Part shown: positions 25,464-34,511 of the stretch, piece after piece
Position numbering within the stretch: position 1 is the first letter of the stretch
How the letters are laid out: each line of letters begins with the position of its first letter
Assembly (NCBI GenBank): GCA_000620185.1
Contig: JHVO01000015.1
Location: 121,545-185,544 of the forward strand
Source: Geodermatophilaceae bacterium URHB0062
GTDB taxonomy: Bacteria > Actinomycetota > Actinomycetes > Mycobacteriales > Geodermatophilaceae
Length of the DNA: 64,000 nucleotides
Direction: 5' to 3'
Program-made: the position numbers and the translations under genes
The notes under the pieces: model-generated
What the model was told of the DNA's origin: nothing
What the model saw: only the letters and a program-made list of their open reading frames with translations
The model's database searches: none

Positions 25464-26234
25464 TTGACCGACACCACCCCGCCGCTGTCCGCTCCCACCG
25501 CCTTCCAGCCCGCCGACGGCAACGGCTACCACCGCGTGCTGCTCAAGCTCTCCGGCGAGACCTTCGGCGGCGGCAAGGTCGGCGTCGACGCCGACATCGT
25601 CCGCGGCATCGCCGAGCAGCTCGCCGAGGTCGTCGGCAAGGGCACGCAGGTCGCCGTCGTCATGGGCGGGGGCAACTTCTTCCGCGGCGCCGAACTCTCG
25701 CAGGCCGGCATGGACCGCACCAAGGCCGACTACATGGGCATGCTGGGCACGGTCATGAACTGCCTGGCCCTGCAGGACTTCTGCGAGAAGGCCGGGCTGC
25801 AGACCCGCGTGCAGTCGGCCATCACGATGGGCCAGGTCGCCGAGCCCTACATCCCGCGCAAGGCGATCCGGCATCTGGAGAAGGGCCGGCTCGTCATCTT
25901 CGGGGCGGGCGCCGGCATGCCGTACTTCTCCACCGACACCGTCGCCGCCCAGCGGGCCCTGGAGATCGAGTGCCAGGTGCTGCTCATGGGCAAGAACGGC
26001 GTCGACGGCGTCTACGACGACGACCCGCGGATCAATCCCGCCGCGGTCATGTACGACGACCTCGACTACGCCACCGTGCTGGCCAAGCAGCTCAAGGTGG
26101 CCGACGCGACGGCGATCAGCCTGTGCATGGACAACCAGATGCCGATCGTCGTGTTCAACCTGCTGCGTGACGGCAACATCGCCCGCGCCGCCGCAGGTGA
26201 GAGGATCGGGACGCTGATCAGTCAGCCCGGCTGA
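25464..26234 (+). CDS. pyrH: Uridylate kinase
   Basis: Phosphorylates UMP to UDP in pyrimidine synthesis; the bacterial hexamer is related to amino-acid kinases. Key segments are [64 protein letters not shown] [20 protein letters not shown] and [18 protein letters not shown]. The 256-aa length includes about 25 extra N-terminal residues. The start is a TTG at 25464 preceded by GAGGG at good spacing. CAGGAT near 25421 may be the -10 of a promoter after the tsf terminator. Confidence 0.97.
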   Translation: MTDTTPPLSAPTAFQPADGNGYHRVLLKLSGETFGGGKVGVDADIVRGIAEQLAEVVGKGTQVAVVMGGGNFFRGAELSQAGMDRTKADYMGMLGTVMNCLALQDFCEKAGLQTRVQSAITMGQVAEPYIPRKAIRHLEKGRLVIFGAGAGMPYFSTDTVAAQRALEIECQVLLMGKNGVDGVYDDDPRINPAAVMYDDLDYATVLAKQLKVADATAISLCMDNQMPIVVFNLLRDGNIARAAAGERIGTLISQPG

Positions 26235-26271
26235 GCCGCGGCCGACCGGCTGGCACGCAGACAACGGACGA

Positions 26272-26293
26272 CGGCGGTGCGCCCGCACCGCCG
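26272..26293 (+). promoter_or_regulatory. Hairpin directly upstream of the frr ribosome-binding site
   Basis: CGGCGGTGCG and CGCACCGCCG form a perfect 10-bp inverted repeat with only two bases between (26272-26281 and 26284-26293). It ends three bases before the Shine-Dalgarno GGAGG. It could shield the site or modulate read-through from pyrH. Confidence 0.5.
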
Positions 26294-26308
26294 ATGGAGG
26301 GAAGACCC

Positions 26309-26866
26309 GTGATCGACGACACCCTGCTCGATGCCGAGGAGCGGATGGACAAGGCCCTGTCGGTCGCCCGCGAGGACCTCGGTTCCGTGCGCACCGGGCG
26401 CGCCGCCCCGTCCATGTTCGCCAAGATCGTCGTCGACTACTACGGCGCCCCCACGCCCGTGCCGCAGATGGCGTCGATCACCGTGCCCGAGGCGCGGATG
26501 GCGGTCATCAAGCCCTACGACGCCGGCCAGATGGGGGCCATCGAGAAGGCCGTCCGCGACAGCGACCTCGGTGTCAACCCCACCAACGACGGCCAGGTGC
26601 TGCGGGTGGTCTTCCCGCAGCTCACCGAGGAGCGCCGCCGCGACCTGGTGAAGGTGGCCCGGGCCAAGGGCGAGGACGCCAAGGTCGCCATCCGCAACAT
26701 CCGCCGCCGGGCGAAGGAGGAGCTCGACCGCATCGCGAAGGACGGCGAGGCGGGCGAGGACGAGGTGCGTCGCGCGGAGAAGGAGCTCGACGACCTCACG
26801 GCCAAGCACACGCACGGCATCGACGACGCGGTGAAGAACAAGGAGAGCGAGCTGCTCGAGGTCTGA
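26309..26866 (+). CDS. frr: Ribosome recycling factor
   Basis: Splits post-termination ribosomes together with EF-G. At 185 aa it has the canonical length. Domain I helices include [20 protein letters not shown] and the C-terminal [20 protein letters not shown]; the hinge-proximal motif is [20 protein letters not shown], and the [13 protein letters not shown] helix is typical. GTG 26309 follows GGAGGGAAG at ideal spacing; an in-frame ATG at 26294 lies on the Shine-Dalgarno sequence itself and is rejected. It sits between pyrH and cdsA as in other bacteria. Confidence 0.98.
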   Translation: MIDDTLLDAEERMDKALSVAREDLGSVRTGRAAPSMFAKIVVDYYGAPTPVPQMASITVPEARMAVIKPYDAGQMGAIEKAVRDSDLGVNPTNDGQVLRVVFPQLTEERRRDLVKVARAKGEDAKVAIRNIRRRAKEELDRIAKDGEAGEDEVRRAEKELDDLTAKHTHGIDDAVKNKESELLEV

Positions 26867-26887
26867 CCCTCGACGGCCGTCGTCCTC

Positions 26888-27955
26888 ATGAGTCCTTCTC
26901 CGCCCGAGCGCCCGGGGCCCCCGGACCCGGGCACCGAACGGATGCCCCGCATGGCCGCGGGCCTGACCGGTTCGCCCACCGGTGACGACACGGGCCCGGT
27001 CGGCCTGGTCGGCAGCCGTCCGGCGCCGCCCGGGGCCTCGCGCCTGACCACGCCGCCGCCCGAGCTCCCCGGGCCATCCCTGGACGAGCCGCGCGACGAG
27101 GGGACCACTGACGACGAGGGGACGCCGCCGCAGAGCGACGCCCCGCCGAGCCGGGCAGGGCGGAATCTGCGGGCCGCGATCGGTGTCGGGCTGAGCCTCG
27201 GCGCGGTCATCGTCGTCTCGCTGCTGGTGTGGCGGCCCCTGTTCCTGGGCGTGCTGGTCGCCGCCGTCCTGGTCGGCGTCTACGAGCTCACCAAGGCGCT
27301 GGAGAAGGGCGGCTTCCGCGCGCCCCTGGTCCCGTTGCTCGTCGGCGGGGTCGTCACCGAGGCGCTGGCCTGGACCCGCGGCCCCACCGGCCTGGTCGTC
27401 GGCTTCCTCGTCACCGCGCTCGCCGTCCTGCTGTGGCGGCTCGCCGACGGGCCGGCCGGCTACCTCCGCGACGCCTCGGCCGGCGTGCTGGCCGACCTGT
27501 ACGTGCCGCTGCTGGCCGGCTTCGCCGTCCTCCTGCTGGTGCCCGAGGACGGCGCCACACGGGTGCTGCTCTTCATCGCCACGGTGGTGGCCAGCGACGT
27601 CGGCGGGTACGCGGCCGGCGTCCTGTTCGGCAAGCACCCGATGGCGCCCTCGATCAGCCCGAAGAAGTCGTGGGAGGGCATGGCCGGCTCGGTGCTGGCC
27701 TGCATGCTCGTCGCCACCCCGATCATCGCGCTCGCCCTCGACGGACCGTGGTGGGGCGGCCTGCTGTTCGGTGCGGCGCTGGCCGTCTCGGCCACCCTGG
27801 GCGACCTGGCGGAGTCGCTGATCAAGCGCGACCTCGGCATCAAGGACATGGGCGACCTGCTGCCCGGGCACGGCGGCCTGATGGACCGCCTCGACTCGCT
27901 GCTGCCCTCGGCCGCGGTCGCCTACCTCCTGCTCGCGGTGCTCGCTCCGGTGTGA
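26888..27955 (+). CDS. cdsA: Phosphatidate cytidylyltransferase
   Basis: Makes CDP-diacylglycerol from phosphatidate and CTP in the membrane, the branch point for phospholipids. About 95 N-terminal residues are Pro/Gly/Asp-rich and disordered. Then come about eight TM segments starting ATGVGLSLGAVIVVSL-like AIGVGLSLGAVIVVSLLVW. The family signature is SPKKSWEGMAGSV and GDLAESLIKRDLGIKDMGDL followed by LPGHGGLMDRLDS. The long N-terminus is unusual but common in actinobacteria; a later start is possible. It ends one base from the convergent GNAT gene. Confidence 0.95.
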   Translation: MSPSPPERPGPPDPGTERMPRMAAGLTGSPTGDDTGPVGLVGSRPAPPGASRLTTPPPELPGPSLDEPRDEGTTDDEGTPPQSDAPPSRAGRNLRAAIGVGLSLGAVIVVSLLVWRPLFLGVLVAAVLVGVYELTKALEKGGFRAPLVPLLVGGVVTEALAWTRGPTGLVVGFLVTALAVLLWRLADGPAGYLRDASAGVLADLYVPLLAGFAVLLLVPEDGATRVLLFIATVVASDVGGYAAGVLFGKHPMAPSISPKKSWEGMAGSVLACMLVATPIIALALDGPWWGGLLFGAALAVSATLGDLAESLIKRDLGIKDMGDLLPGHGGLMDRLDSLLPSAAVAYLLLAVLAPV

Positions 27956-27956
27956 C

Positions 27957-29063
27957 TCACGCGGGGCGGTCCACGGCCCACGACGAGCCGACGGTCTCGA
28001 ACCCCCGCCGGCCGTACCACTCGCGGGGCCAGTCGTCGGCCGCCGCCTCCAGGACGACGAGGTCGCAGCCGGCCTCGGCCGCGAGGTCGAGCGACCGGGC
28101 GAGGACGGCGTCGGCGTACCCACGCCCGCGGGCCGCCGGATCGGTCAGCACCGAGTCCACCGCCGCGGTCGCCCCGTCGATGCGCAGCTGACCCGAGGCG
28201 ACCACCCGCCCGTTCTCCCGGACGACGACGTCGCGGACGTCGACCACCCGGTCGTTGAGATGCTCCCGGCCGACCAGCTGCGCCACCGCCTGGTCCAGCT
28301 GCGGGCCCAGACCGGCGAGGGACCGCCGCCACGACGACGTCCAGAACTCGTGCACCGCCTGCTGGGGGACCACCTCGGCGCGGTCCCCGCCCGCCACCGG
28401 TCCGGCGGGGCGGGCCATGAGCAACAGCTCCTCGGTCGCCCAGCCGCGCCGGCCGAGCTCCGCGGCCACCTCGGCGGCGTCGGGCCAGAGCAGCGCGGCG
28501 GCCAGGTGCGGCCAGCCGGCGTTGCCGCCGACCTCCTCGGCCGCGGCCTCGATCGTGGCGGCGTCGACCGGTTCGGTGAGCACCAGCCGGTTGTTGTCGC
28601 GGGAGTGCGCGAAGTCCGGGTCGAGCACCGCGACCCCACCGGGCACGTCGCCGACGCCGACCGCCCGCCGCACGGGCACCGACGCGTAGTAGGCCAGCGT
28701 CCGCCCGAGGACGTCGTCCGGCGCGGGCAACCGGGGCGCCGTCGGAGGGCGGTACGCGACGACCGCCGTCACCGCGGTCACCGGCAGCGGACCGTACAGG
28801 TGGGGGAAGAGCAGGCTGCCCGCATCGGCGGGCACGCCGGGCTCCATGCGCACCGGATCGGTCAGCCGCGCCGGGTCCACCACGAGCAGCACGAGATCGC
28901 GCCGGCCCGGAAAGAGCCGTTCCGCCGGCAGGTGCACCTGCTCGGGCGTCGACAGGTGCACGAAGCCGACCGACTCCAGGGACGGCGGCCGCACGGCACC
29001 GTCGTCCAGCGCCGCCCGCCACTGCGCGGGCTCGATCAGGTGGACCAGGAGCTCGGGCTGCAT
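27957..29063 (-). CDS. DUF952-GNAT fusion protein
   Basis: A 368-aa two-part protein. Residues 1-110 are DUF952: ELLVHLIEPAQWRAAL, then SVGFVHLSTPEQVHLPAERL and FPHLYGPLPVTAVTAV. The rest is an acetyltransferase module with the acetyl-CoA loop DPAARGRGYADAVLARSL near residue 310 and a C-terminal YGRRGFETVGSSW. Between them is about 150 aa of Ala-rich sequence that may be a degenerate N-acetyltransferase half. The substrate is unknown. ATG 29063 is divergent from the DUF2332 gene with only 18 bases between them, so control elements must overlap. Confidence 0.85.
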   Translation of the reverse strand: MQPELLVHLIEPAQWRAALDDGAVRPPSLESVGFVHLSTPEQVHLPAERLFPGRRDLVLLVVDPARLTDPVRMEPGVPADAGSLLFPHLYGPLPVTAVTAVVAYRPPTAPRLPAPDDVLGRTLAYYASVPVRRAVGVGDVPGGVAVLDPDFAHSRDNNRLVLTEPVDAATIEAAAEEVGGNAGWPHLAAALLWPDAAEVAAELGRRGWATEELLLMARPAGPVAGGDRAEVVPQQAVHEFWTSSWRRSLAGLGPQLDQAVAQLVGREHLNDRVVDVRDVVVRENGRVVASGQLRIDGATAAVDSVLTDPAARGRGYADAVLARSLDLAAEAGCDLVVLEAAADDWPREWYGRRGFETVGSSWAVDRPA

Positions 29064-29081
29064 ACCTGCGATCCTGCCCGG

Positions 29082-30050
29082 ATGACCGACGACGAGCTGA
29101 GCCGCCTCGCGGACGGCTACCGCGCCTTCGTCCGCGAGGCGCGGGAGGAGTCGCCCGCCTACTCGGCCCTGGCGGCCGCCGTGGCCGAGGACGGCGCCGT
29201 TCTGCGTTTCGTGGCCGACCTCCCGGCCGGCAAGCGGCAGCCCAACCTGCTGTTCGCCTCGCTCCGGTTCCTCGGCGTCGTTCCGGCCGACGCCGCCGCG
29301 CTGCACGAGAGCGTCATGACGGACGCCGACCGGCTCCGCGACACCATGCTCGCGCGGTCCACGCAGACCAACGAACCGGCCCGCTGTGCCGCCCTGCTCC
29401 CGGCGCTGGCCATGATCGACGGCCCGCTCGCCCTCATCGAGGTGGGCACCTCCGCGGGGCTGTGCCTCTACCCCGACCGGTACAGCTACGAGTACGACGG
29501 ACGGCCCGTCGGCGTCCGGAAGGACGTGCACCTGCGCTGCACGACCAGCGGGCCGGTGCCGGTGCCACGCGAGTTGCCTCGCGTCGCCGCCCGCATCGGC
29601 ATCGACCTCAACCCGCTCGACGTCACCGACCCCGGCGACCTCGCGTGGTTGCGCGCACTCGTCTGGCCCGGGCCGGTCGAGGCCGAGCGGCTGCAGCGCC
29701 TGGACGGGGCCACCGCCGTCGTCGCTGAGGACCCGCCGACGCTGCTGACCGGGGACCTCCTGGAACGGCTGCCCGACGCGCTCGAGCTGGTCCCGGCGGG
29801 CGCCACCCCCGTCGTCCTGCACACCGCCGTCCTGCCCTACCTGCCTGAAACCCACCGCGCGGCCTTCGTCGAGCAGGTCCGGGAGCTGCCGGTGCGCTGG
29901 ATCGCACAGGAGGGCTCCGGCATGGTGCCGGGCACGGGGGAGCGGTATCCGGGTGGCTGGGGGCCGTACTTCGTGCTCTCCCTCGACGGCCGGCCCCTGG
30001 CGCACACCGCACCGCACGGCGGCCGCATCGACTGGCTACCCGTGGCCTGA
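29082..30050 (+). CDS. DUF2332 family protein
   Basis: A 322-aa soluble protein of the DUF2332 family, widespread in actinobacteria and without a known role. Conserved stretches are LARSTQTNEPARCAALLPAL, LALIEVGTSAGLCLYPDRYS, VRWIAQEGSGMVP and the end FVLSLDGRPLAHTAPHGGRI. The GTSAGLCL segment resembles a nucleotide-binding turn, and a methyltransferase-like fold is possible. ATG 29082 has GATCCT six bases upstream and no Shine-Dalgarno sequence. Its 3' end overlaps the convergent PPK2 gene by 15 bases. Confidence 0.88.
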   Translation: MTDDELSRLADGYRAFVREAREESPAYSALAAAVAEDGAVLRFVADLPAGKRQPNLLFASLRFLGVVPADAAALHESVMTDADRLRDTMLARSTQTNEPARCAALLPALAMIDGPLALIEVGTSAGLCLYPDRYSYEYDGRPVGVRKDVHLRCTTSGPVPVPRELPRVAARIGIDLNPLDVTDPGDLAWLRALVWPGPVEAERLQRLDGATAVVAEDPPTLLTGDLLERLPDALELVPAGATPVVLHTAVLPYLPETHRAAFVEQVRELPVRWIAQEGSGMVPGTGERYPGGWGPYFVLSLDGRPLAHTAPHGGRIDWLPVA

Positions 30051-30815
30051 CCCCGACAGCGGCGGGTCGGCGTCGATGCCCCGTGCGGCCAGCGCCTTCT
30101 CGATCTCCTCGCACACCGTGCGGACGACGTCCACGCGGGCCCACCGCTTGTCCTCGGCGGCGACGACGTGCCAGCGGCCGGCTGGATGGTCGGTGCGCTC
30201 GAGCATCTCCTCGACCGCCGCCTCGTAGGCGGGGCGCTTCTCGCGGTTGCGCCAGTCCTCGTCGGTCAGCTTCCACGCCCGGTAGGGGTCGTCGCGGCGG
30301 GACTCGAAGCGGCGCAGCTGTTCCTCCGGGGAGAGGTGCATCCAGAACTTGATCAGGATCATGCCCTCGGCGGCCAGCGAGGTCTCCATGTCGACGATCT
30401 CGGCGTAGGCCCGCTGCCACGCCTCCTCGGAGGCGAGCCCCTCGACGCGCTCGACGAGCACCCGGCCGTACCAGGTGCGATCGAGCACGGCCATGCCGCC
30501 CCAGCCGGGCAGGACCGGCCAGAAGCGCCACAGGAAGTGGTGTCGCTTCTCCCGGGACGACGGCGCCGCGAACTGGGCGACGCGTACGTGTCGGGGGTCG
30601 AGCTCGCTGACCAGTCGCTGGATCGCGCCGCCCTTGCCCGAGGCGTCCCAGCCCTCGAACAGCACGCACAGCGGCGGGCCGAACTCGCCCGGTCCGATCA
30701 GGCCGCCGAGCAGCAGCCGCAGGTGCACGAGGCGCTGCTGCGCCGCCTTCAGCTGCCGCTTGCCCTCCTTCTTCGACATGGCGAGCGACAGGTCGACATC
30801 GGCGAGGCGGCTCAT
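30036..30815 (-). CDS. ppk2: Polyphosphate kinase 2 family protein
   Basis: Transfers phosphate from polyphosphate to a nucleotide. The 259-aa protein has Walker A GWDASGKGGAIQRL at 55-68, the RHVRVAQFAAPSSREKRHHF motif, Walker B-like GMAVLDRTWYGRVLVERVEG and the lid helix with FESRRDDPYRAWKLTDEDW. The sequence fits single-domain PPK2 enzymes that phosphorylate ADP or AMP; which class cannot be decided. The start at 30815 gives MSRLADVDLSLAMSKKE; the region upstream is unconserved. It overlaps DUF2332 tail to tail. Confidence 0.93.
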   Translation of the reverse strand: MSRLADVDLSLAMSKKEGKRQLKAAQQRLVHLRLLLGGLIGPGEFGPPLCVLFEGWDASGKGGAIQRLVSELDPRHVRVAQFAAPSSREKRHHFLWRFWPVLPGWGGMAVLDRTWYGRVLVERVEGLASEEAWQRAYAEIVDMETSLAAEGMILIKFWMHLSPEEQLRRFESRRDDPYRAWKLTDEDWRNREKRPAYEAAVEEMLERTDHPAGRWHVVAAEDKRWARVDVVRTVCEEIEKALAARGIDADPPLSGSGHG

Positions 30816-30928
30816 GCAGGGCAGCGTGGCAGCCGGCGCCTGCGGTGTCGTCCCGAGTGGGCCCGGAGGGTCCGCGCAGGGACGACTGAACGGCTCAACC
30901 TGGCCGGGGACGGCTCGTGGCTGCGGTG

Positions 30929-31582
30929 TCATCCGGAGGATGACGAGGCATGCTGCCTTATCCAGGCGTGCATCGCGATGCCGGCCGCCACTCCCGCGTT
31001 GATCGACCGCGTCGAGCCGAACTGGGCGATCGAGAGCAGGCCGTCGGCCTCCGCCCGCGCCTCGTCGGTGAGCCCGCTGCCCTCCTGGCCGAAGAGCAGC
31101 ACGCAGGCCCGGGGCAGCACCGCCGTCTCCAGGGCGACGGCACCCGGCAGGTTGTCGACGGCGAGCACCGGAAGCTCCCGATCCCCGGCCCACTGGTGCA
31201 GCGCGGCCGCGTCGGGGTGGTGGCGCACGTGCTGGTAGCGGTCGGTGACCATCGCGCCGCGCCGGTTCCATCGCTTGCGGCCGACGATGTGCACCTCGGC
31301 GGCCAGGAACGCGTTGGCGGTGCGCACGACCGTGCCGATGTTGAGGTCGTGCCGCCAGTTCTCGATGGCGACGTGGAACGGGTGCCGGCGCAGGTCGAGG
31401 TCGGCGACGATCGCCTCGACGGTCCAGTAGCGGTACCGGTCGACGACGTTGCGCCGGTCACCGCTCGCCAGCAGCTCGGGGTCGTAGCGCGGGTCGTCGG
31501 GCCACGGGCCCTCCCACGGGCCCACCCCGACGGAGTCGAGCACGGGTTCGTGCGGAGTGAGGTCGGTCTCCGGATCGCTCAC
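30929..31582 (-). CDS. TrmH/SpoU family rRNA or tRNA 2'-O-methyltransferase
   Basis: A 217-aa SPOUT methyltransferase. The knot motifs are present: [20 protein letters not shown] (motif 1), [20 protein letters not shown] (motif 2) and [20 protein letters not shown] (motif 3). The RNA target cannot be assigned. GTG 31582 has TAGCGT seven bases upstream on the minus strand (31590-31595), so the mRNA is probably leaderless. It is divergent from rlmN with 21 bases between, an interesting pairing of two RNA methylases. The 113 bases after its end hold nothing recognisable. Confidence 0.9.
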   Translation of the reverse strand: MSDPETDLTPHEPVLDSVGVGPWEGPWPDDPRYDPELLASGDRRNVVDRYRYWTVEAIVADLDLRRHPFHVAIENWRHDLNIGTVVRTANAFLAAEVHIVGRKRWNRRGAMVTDRYQHVRHHPDAAALHQWAGDRELPVLAVDNLPGAVALETAVLPRACVLLFGQEGSGLTDEARAEADGLLSIAQFGSTRSINAGVAAGIAMHAWIRQHASSSSG

Positions 31583-31603
31583 CCGCGGCACGCTAGTGGG
31601 ACC
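31583..31603. promoter_or_regulatory. Overlapping divergent promoters of trmH-like gene and rlmN
   Basis: Only 21 bases separate the two start codons. On the minus strand TAGCGT (31590-31595) lies seven bases from the TrmH-like GTG. On the plus strand TAGTGG (31594-31599) precedes ATG 31604 by four bases. The two hexamers share a central CTAG, so only one promoter may be used at a time. Confidence 0.45.
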
Positions 31604-32803
31604 ATGGACGACGCCATGACTGCCCTGCCCCTCGTCTTCGACGCCCCTCGCCGGGGGATGCCCCCGCGCCACCTCGCCGACCTGACCCGGGAGGAGGCCC
31701 GCGCGGCGGTCACCGAGCTCGGGCAGCCGGCGTTCCGCGCCGACCAGCTGGCCCGCCACTTCTACCGCGGCGTCACGGATCCGGCACTGATGACCGACCT
31801 GCCCGCCGCGGCCCGGCAGGACCTCACCGAGGCGCTGCTGCCCGGCCTCCTGACGGTCGTGCGCCACCAGACCGCCGACAACGGCCGCACCCGCAAGACC
31901 CTGTGGCGCCTGCACGACGGCGCCCTGGTCGAGAGCGTGCTCATGCGCTACCCCGACCGTGCGACGGTCTGCATCTCCAGCCAGGCCGGCTGCGGCATGG
32001 CCTGCCCCTTCTGCGCCACCGGGCAGAGCGGCCTGACCCGCAACCTGTCGGCCGCCGAGATCATCGGCCAGGCGGTGGCCGCCGCCGCGGCCATGGCGAA
32101 CGGCGAGCTGGACGGCGGCCCCGGCCGGCTGTCCAACGTCGTCTTCATGGGGATGGGTGAGCCGCTGGCCAACTACGCCCGCGTGCGCAAGACCCTCGAC
32201 GCACTGCTGACGCCGGCCCCGCACGGGCTCGGGCTCTCGCAGCGTGCGGTCACCGTCTCGACGGTGGGCCTCGTCCCGGCCATCCGACGGCTGACCGACG
32301 AGGGCCGGAATGTGACCCTCGCCGTCAGCCTCCACGCGCCCGACGACGAGCTGCGCGACACCCTCGTGCCGATCAACACCCGGTGGAAGGTCGGCGAGGT
32401 CATCGACGCCGCCGACGCGTATGCCCGCAAGACCGGCCGCCGGTACTCGGTCGAGTACGCGCTCATCCGCGACGTGAACGATCAGCCCTTCCGCGCCGAC
32501 CTGCTCGGCACGCTGCTCGCCGGCCGCCTGGCGCACGTCAACCTCATCCCGCTCAACCCGACGCCCGGCAGCCCGTGGGACGCGAGCCCGCTGCCGGCGC
32601 AGCGCGAGTTCGTGGCCCGGCTGCGGGCGGCCGGGGTGGCGACGACGGTGCGCGACACCCGCGGCCAGGACATCGACGGTGCCTGCGGTCAGCTGGCCGC
32701 CGCGGACCGGGTCGAGGGCGTCCCCGCGGTGGCGCTGCCGACGCCGCAGCTGGAGCCGCCCGTCCCGCTGGGGGACGAGGCCGACCAGGCGGACGGCGCG
32801 TGA
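31604..32803 (+). CDS. rlmN: Dual-specificity 23S rRNA/tRNA adenine-C2 methyltransferase RlmN
   Basis: Radical-SAM enzyme that methylates A2503 of 23S rRNA and A37 of some tRNAs. The iron-sulfur cluster ligands are C130, C134 and C137 in [14 protein letters not shown]. Other signatures are [26 protein letters not shown] and LIRDVNDQ, and a C-terminal Cys (GACGQL) serves as the methyl-carrying residue. The 399-aa length is normal. ATG 31604 or 31616 are both possible starts. The stop overlaps the VIT-family gene. Confidence 0.97.
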   Translation: MDDAMTALPLVFDAPRRGMPPRHLADLTREEARAAVTELGQPAFRADQLARHFYRGVTDPALMTDLPAAARQDLTEALLPGLLTVVRHQTADNGRTRKTLWRLHDGALVESVLMRYPDRATVCISSQAGCGMACPFCATGQSGLTRNLSAAEIIGQAVAAAAAMANGELDGGPGRLSNVVFMGMGEPLANYARVRKTLDALLTPAPHGLGLSQRAVTVSTVGLVPAIRRLTDEGRNVTLAVSLHAPDDELRDTLVPINTRWKVGEVIDAADAYARKTGRRYSVEYALIRDVNDQPFRADLLGTLLAGRLAHVNLIPLNPTPGSPWDASPLPAQREFVARLRAAGVATTVRDTRGQDIDGACGQLAAADRVEGVPAVALPTPQLEPPVPLGDEADQADGA

Positions 32804-33522
32804 GCGATCCGGTCGCCAGCCCCACCGCGGAGGCGCACGCGCACTCCCACGCCGACATCGCCGGCGGCTGGCTGCGCGCCGCCGTGTTCGGCGCCATGGA
32901 CGGCCTGGTCACCAACACCGCGCTCGTGGCGGGCATGGGGGGCGGCCGGGCGGCGGCCGGCACGATCGTGCTCTCCGGCGTCGCCAGCCTGGTCGCCGGC
33001 GCCATCTCGATGGCCCTCGGTGAGTACACCTCGGTCAAGACGCAGAACGAGCAGCTCGACCTCGAGGTGGCCAAGGAGCGGCGTGAGCTCGAGCGCAATC
33101 CCGAGGGGGAGCTCGCCGAGCTGATCGAGATGCTCCGGGTGCGCGGGGTCGACGACCAGCTCGCCCGTCGCGTCGCCGTCCAGCTCTCGCGCGACCCGGA
33201 GACTGCGCTGCGTCTGCACGTGGTCGCCGAACTCGGGTTGAGCCCGGAGGACAAGCCGTCCCCGCGGGTCGCGGCGCTGTCGTCGCTGGTCACGTTCGCG
33301 GTGGGCGCGGTGATCCCGTTGCTGCCCTACCTGTTCGGCTTCTCCCTGCTGTGGATCGCGCTGCTCGCCGGTGGGATCGGCCTCTTCGCCGCCGGCGCGC
33401 TGTCCAGCCGGTTCACGCCCCGCTCGTGGTGGTACGCCGGCTTCCGGCAGCTGCTCTTCGGCGCCGTCGCCGCCGGGATCACGTACCTGATCGGGCTGGC
33501 GATCGGCGCGGGCGTCGCCTGA
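32800..33522 (+). CDS. VIT1/CCC1 family iron/manganese transporter
   Basis: A 240-aa membrane protein. The signature [20 protein letters not shown] is TM 1 with the conserved D, and [21 protein letters not shown] is TM 2 followed by the cytoplasmic metal-binding loop [21 protein letters not shown], with its Glu array. Three further TM segments end the protein. A His-rich N-terminus ([10 protein letters not shown]) may bind metal. Members move Fe or Mn out of the cytosol. GTG 32800 overlaps the rlmN stop, so rlmN and the transporter are coupled, perhaps because RlmN needs iron; that is speculation. Confidence 0.92.
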   Translation: MSDPVASPTAEAHAHSHADIAGGWLRAAVFGAMDGLVTNTALVAGMGGGRAAAGTIVLSGVASLVAGAISMALGEYTSVKTQNEQLDLEVAKERRELERNPEGELAELIEMLRVRGVDDQLARRVAVQLSRDPETALRLHVVAELGLSPEDKPSPRVAALSSLVTFAVGAVIPLLPYLFGFSLLWIALLAGGIGLFAAGALSSRFTPRSWWYAGFRQLLFGAVAAGITYLIGLAIGAGVA

Positions 33523-33528
33523 GGCGGG

Positions 33529-34509
33529 TCAGCCCTGGCAGGAGAGTCCGGCGTCCGCGAGGGCCTGCCGGGTCTCGTCCGTCGGGAACCGGGGGAGCAT
33601 GTCGCCCTTGGGGGCGCTGACCGGGAGGACCTCGACCGGTCCGATGTCGGTGCCCGCGAGCCCGGCGAGGTCGGCGAGGGACGTCCCGCTGTCGACGGAC
33701 ACGGCGCCGGTGCCCGACCACGCGAGGGCCTGCAGCGTCCACGGCCGGACGGCGGCACGGTGCCCCGCGTCCACCAGCGCGGTCAGGACCGTGCCGGCGG
33801 CCGTGGCCCTGCCGTCGGGATCCACCGGTGCGGGCACCCACTGCCCGTCGGCCCACTCCTCCGGATGCCGCGACCGGACCATCGCCAGTGCGGCGGTTCC
33901 GTCGAGGTGGTGGGAGCCCGGCTGGTCGACCCGCAAGCCCGTGTAGGTGTCGCGGACTGGCGCGGGCACGTCGACGTCCAGACCGCCGACGGCGTCCACG
34001 ACCGCCGCGAAGCCCGCCAGGTCGACGGCGACGACGTGGTCGGTCGGGATGCCGAGCTGGCACAGCGCGTCGACGGTCACCTGCGGGCCGTCGAGCCAGG
34101 TGAGCGCCAGGCGGGACGCGGCCGACCTCGTCCACACCACGACGTCGCGGGGCACCGACAGCACCCGCGTCCCGTCGGCGGTCTCGTGGAGCAGGAGGAC
34201 GACGTCGGCGCGGCTGCCCGGTACCTCGTCGGTCGTCCCGAACTGCTCGGCGGTGGCGCCGGCGGGCAGGTCCGCCCGGGAGTCGAGCCCGACCACGAGC
34301 CACGTCGTCCCGGCGCCCGGGTGCAGGTCCACCTCGAACCGGTCGATCCTGGCGTCGAGCGCAGCGGCGTCCACGCCGAGCAGGACGGCGAGGGCGGCGA
34401 CGGCGGCCACTGCGATCCGGATCCACCGCCGACGGGGTGCCCGAGAACGCGGCGAACGCCGGCCAGGAGTTTCCTGGCCGGCGTCCGCCGGTACGGCTGG
34501 TGCGGTCAC
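33529..34509 (-). CDS. LytR-CpsA-Psr (LCP) family protein
   Basis: A 326-aa membrane-anchored enzyme of the LCP type, which attaches glycopolymers such as arabinogalactan to peptidoglycan. A basic N-terminus (RSRAPRRRWIR) and one TM segment (about 31-47) precede the LCP domain: TTWLVVGLDSRADL, PGSRADVVLLLHETADGTRV, LSVPRDVVVW and the later DGTAALAMVRSRHPEE. The Arg and Asp residues of those segments are the pyrophosphate-binding set. It starts three bases before the end of the sorted-protein gene and its first codons form a strong hairpin. Confidence 0.9.
   Translation of the reverse strand: MTAPAVPADAGQETPGRRSPRSRAPRRRWIRIAVAAVAALAVLLGVDAAALDARIDRFEVDLHPGAGTTWLVVGLDSRADLPAGATAEQFGTTDEVPGSRADVVLLLHETADGTRVLSVPRDVVVWTRSAASRLALTWLDGPQVTVDALCQLGIPTDHVVAVDLAGFAAVVDAVGGLDVDVPAPVRDTYTGLRVDQPGSHHLDGTAALAMVRSRHPEEWADGQWVPAPVDPDGRATAAGTVLTALVDAGHRAAVRPWTLQALAWSGTGAVSVDSGTSLADLAGLAGTDIGPVEVLPVSAPKGDMLPRFPTDETRQALADAGLSCQG
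34456..34484 (-). terminator. Terminator-like hairpin inside the LCP gene start
   Basis: ACGCCGGCCAGGA (34456-34468) and TCCTGGCCGGCGT (34472-34484) form a perfect 13-bp stem with a three-base loop. On the minus strand it covers codons about 9-18 of the LCP gene and lies 28 bases after the stop of the upstream surface-protein gene. It may end most transcripts of that gene. Confidence 0.6.
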
Positions 34510-34511
34510 GC

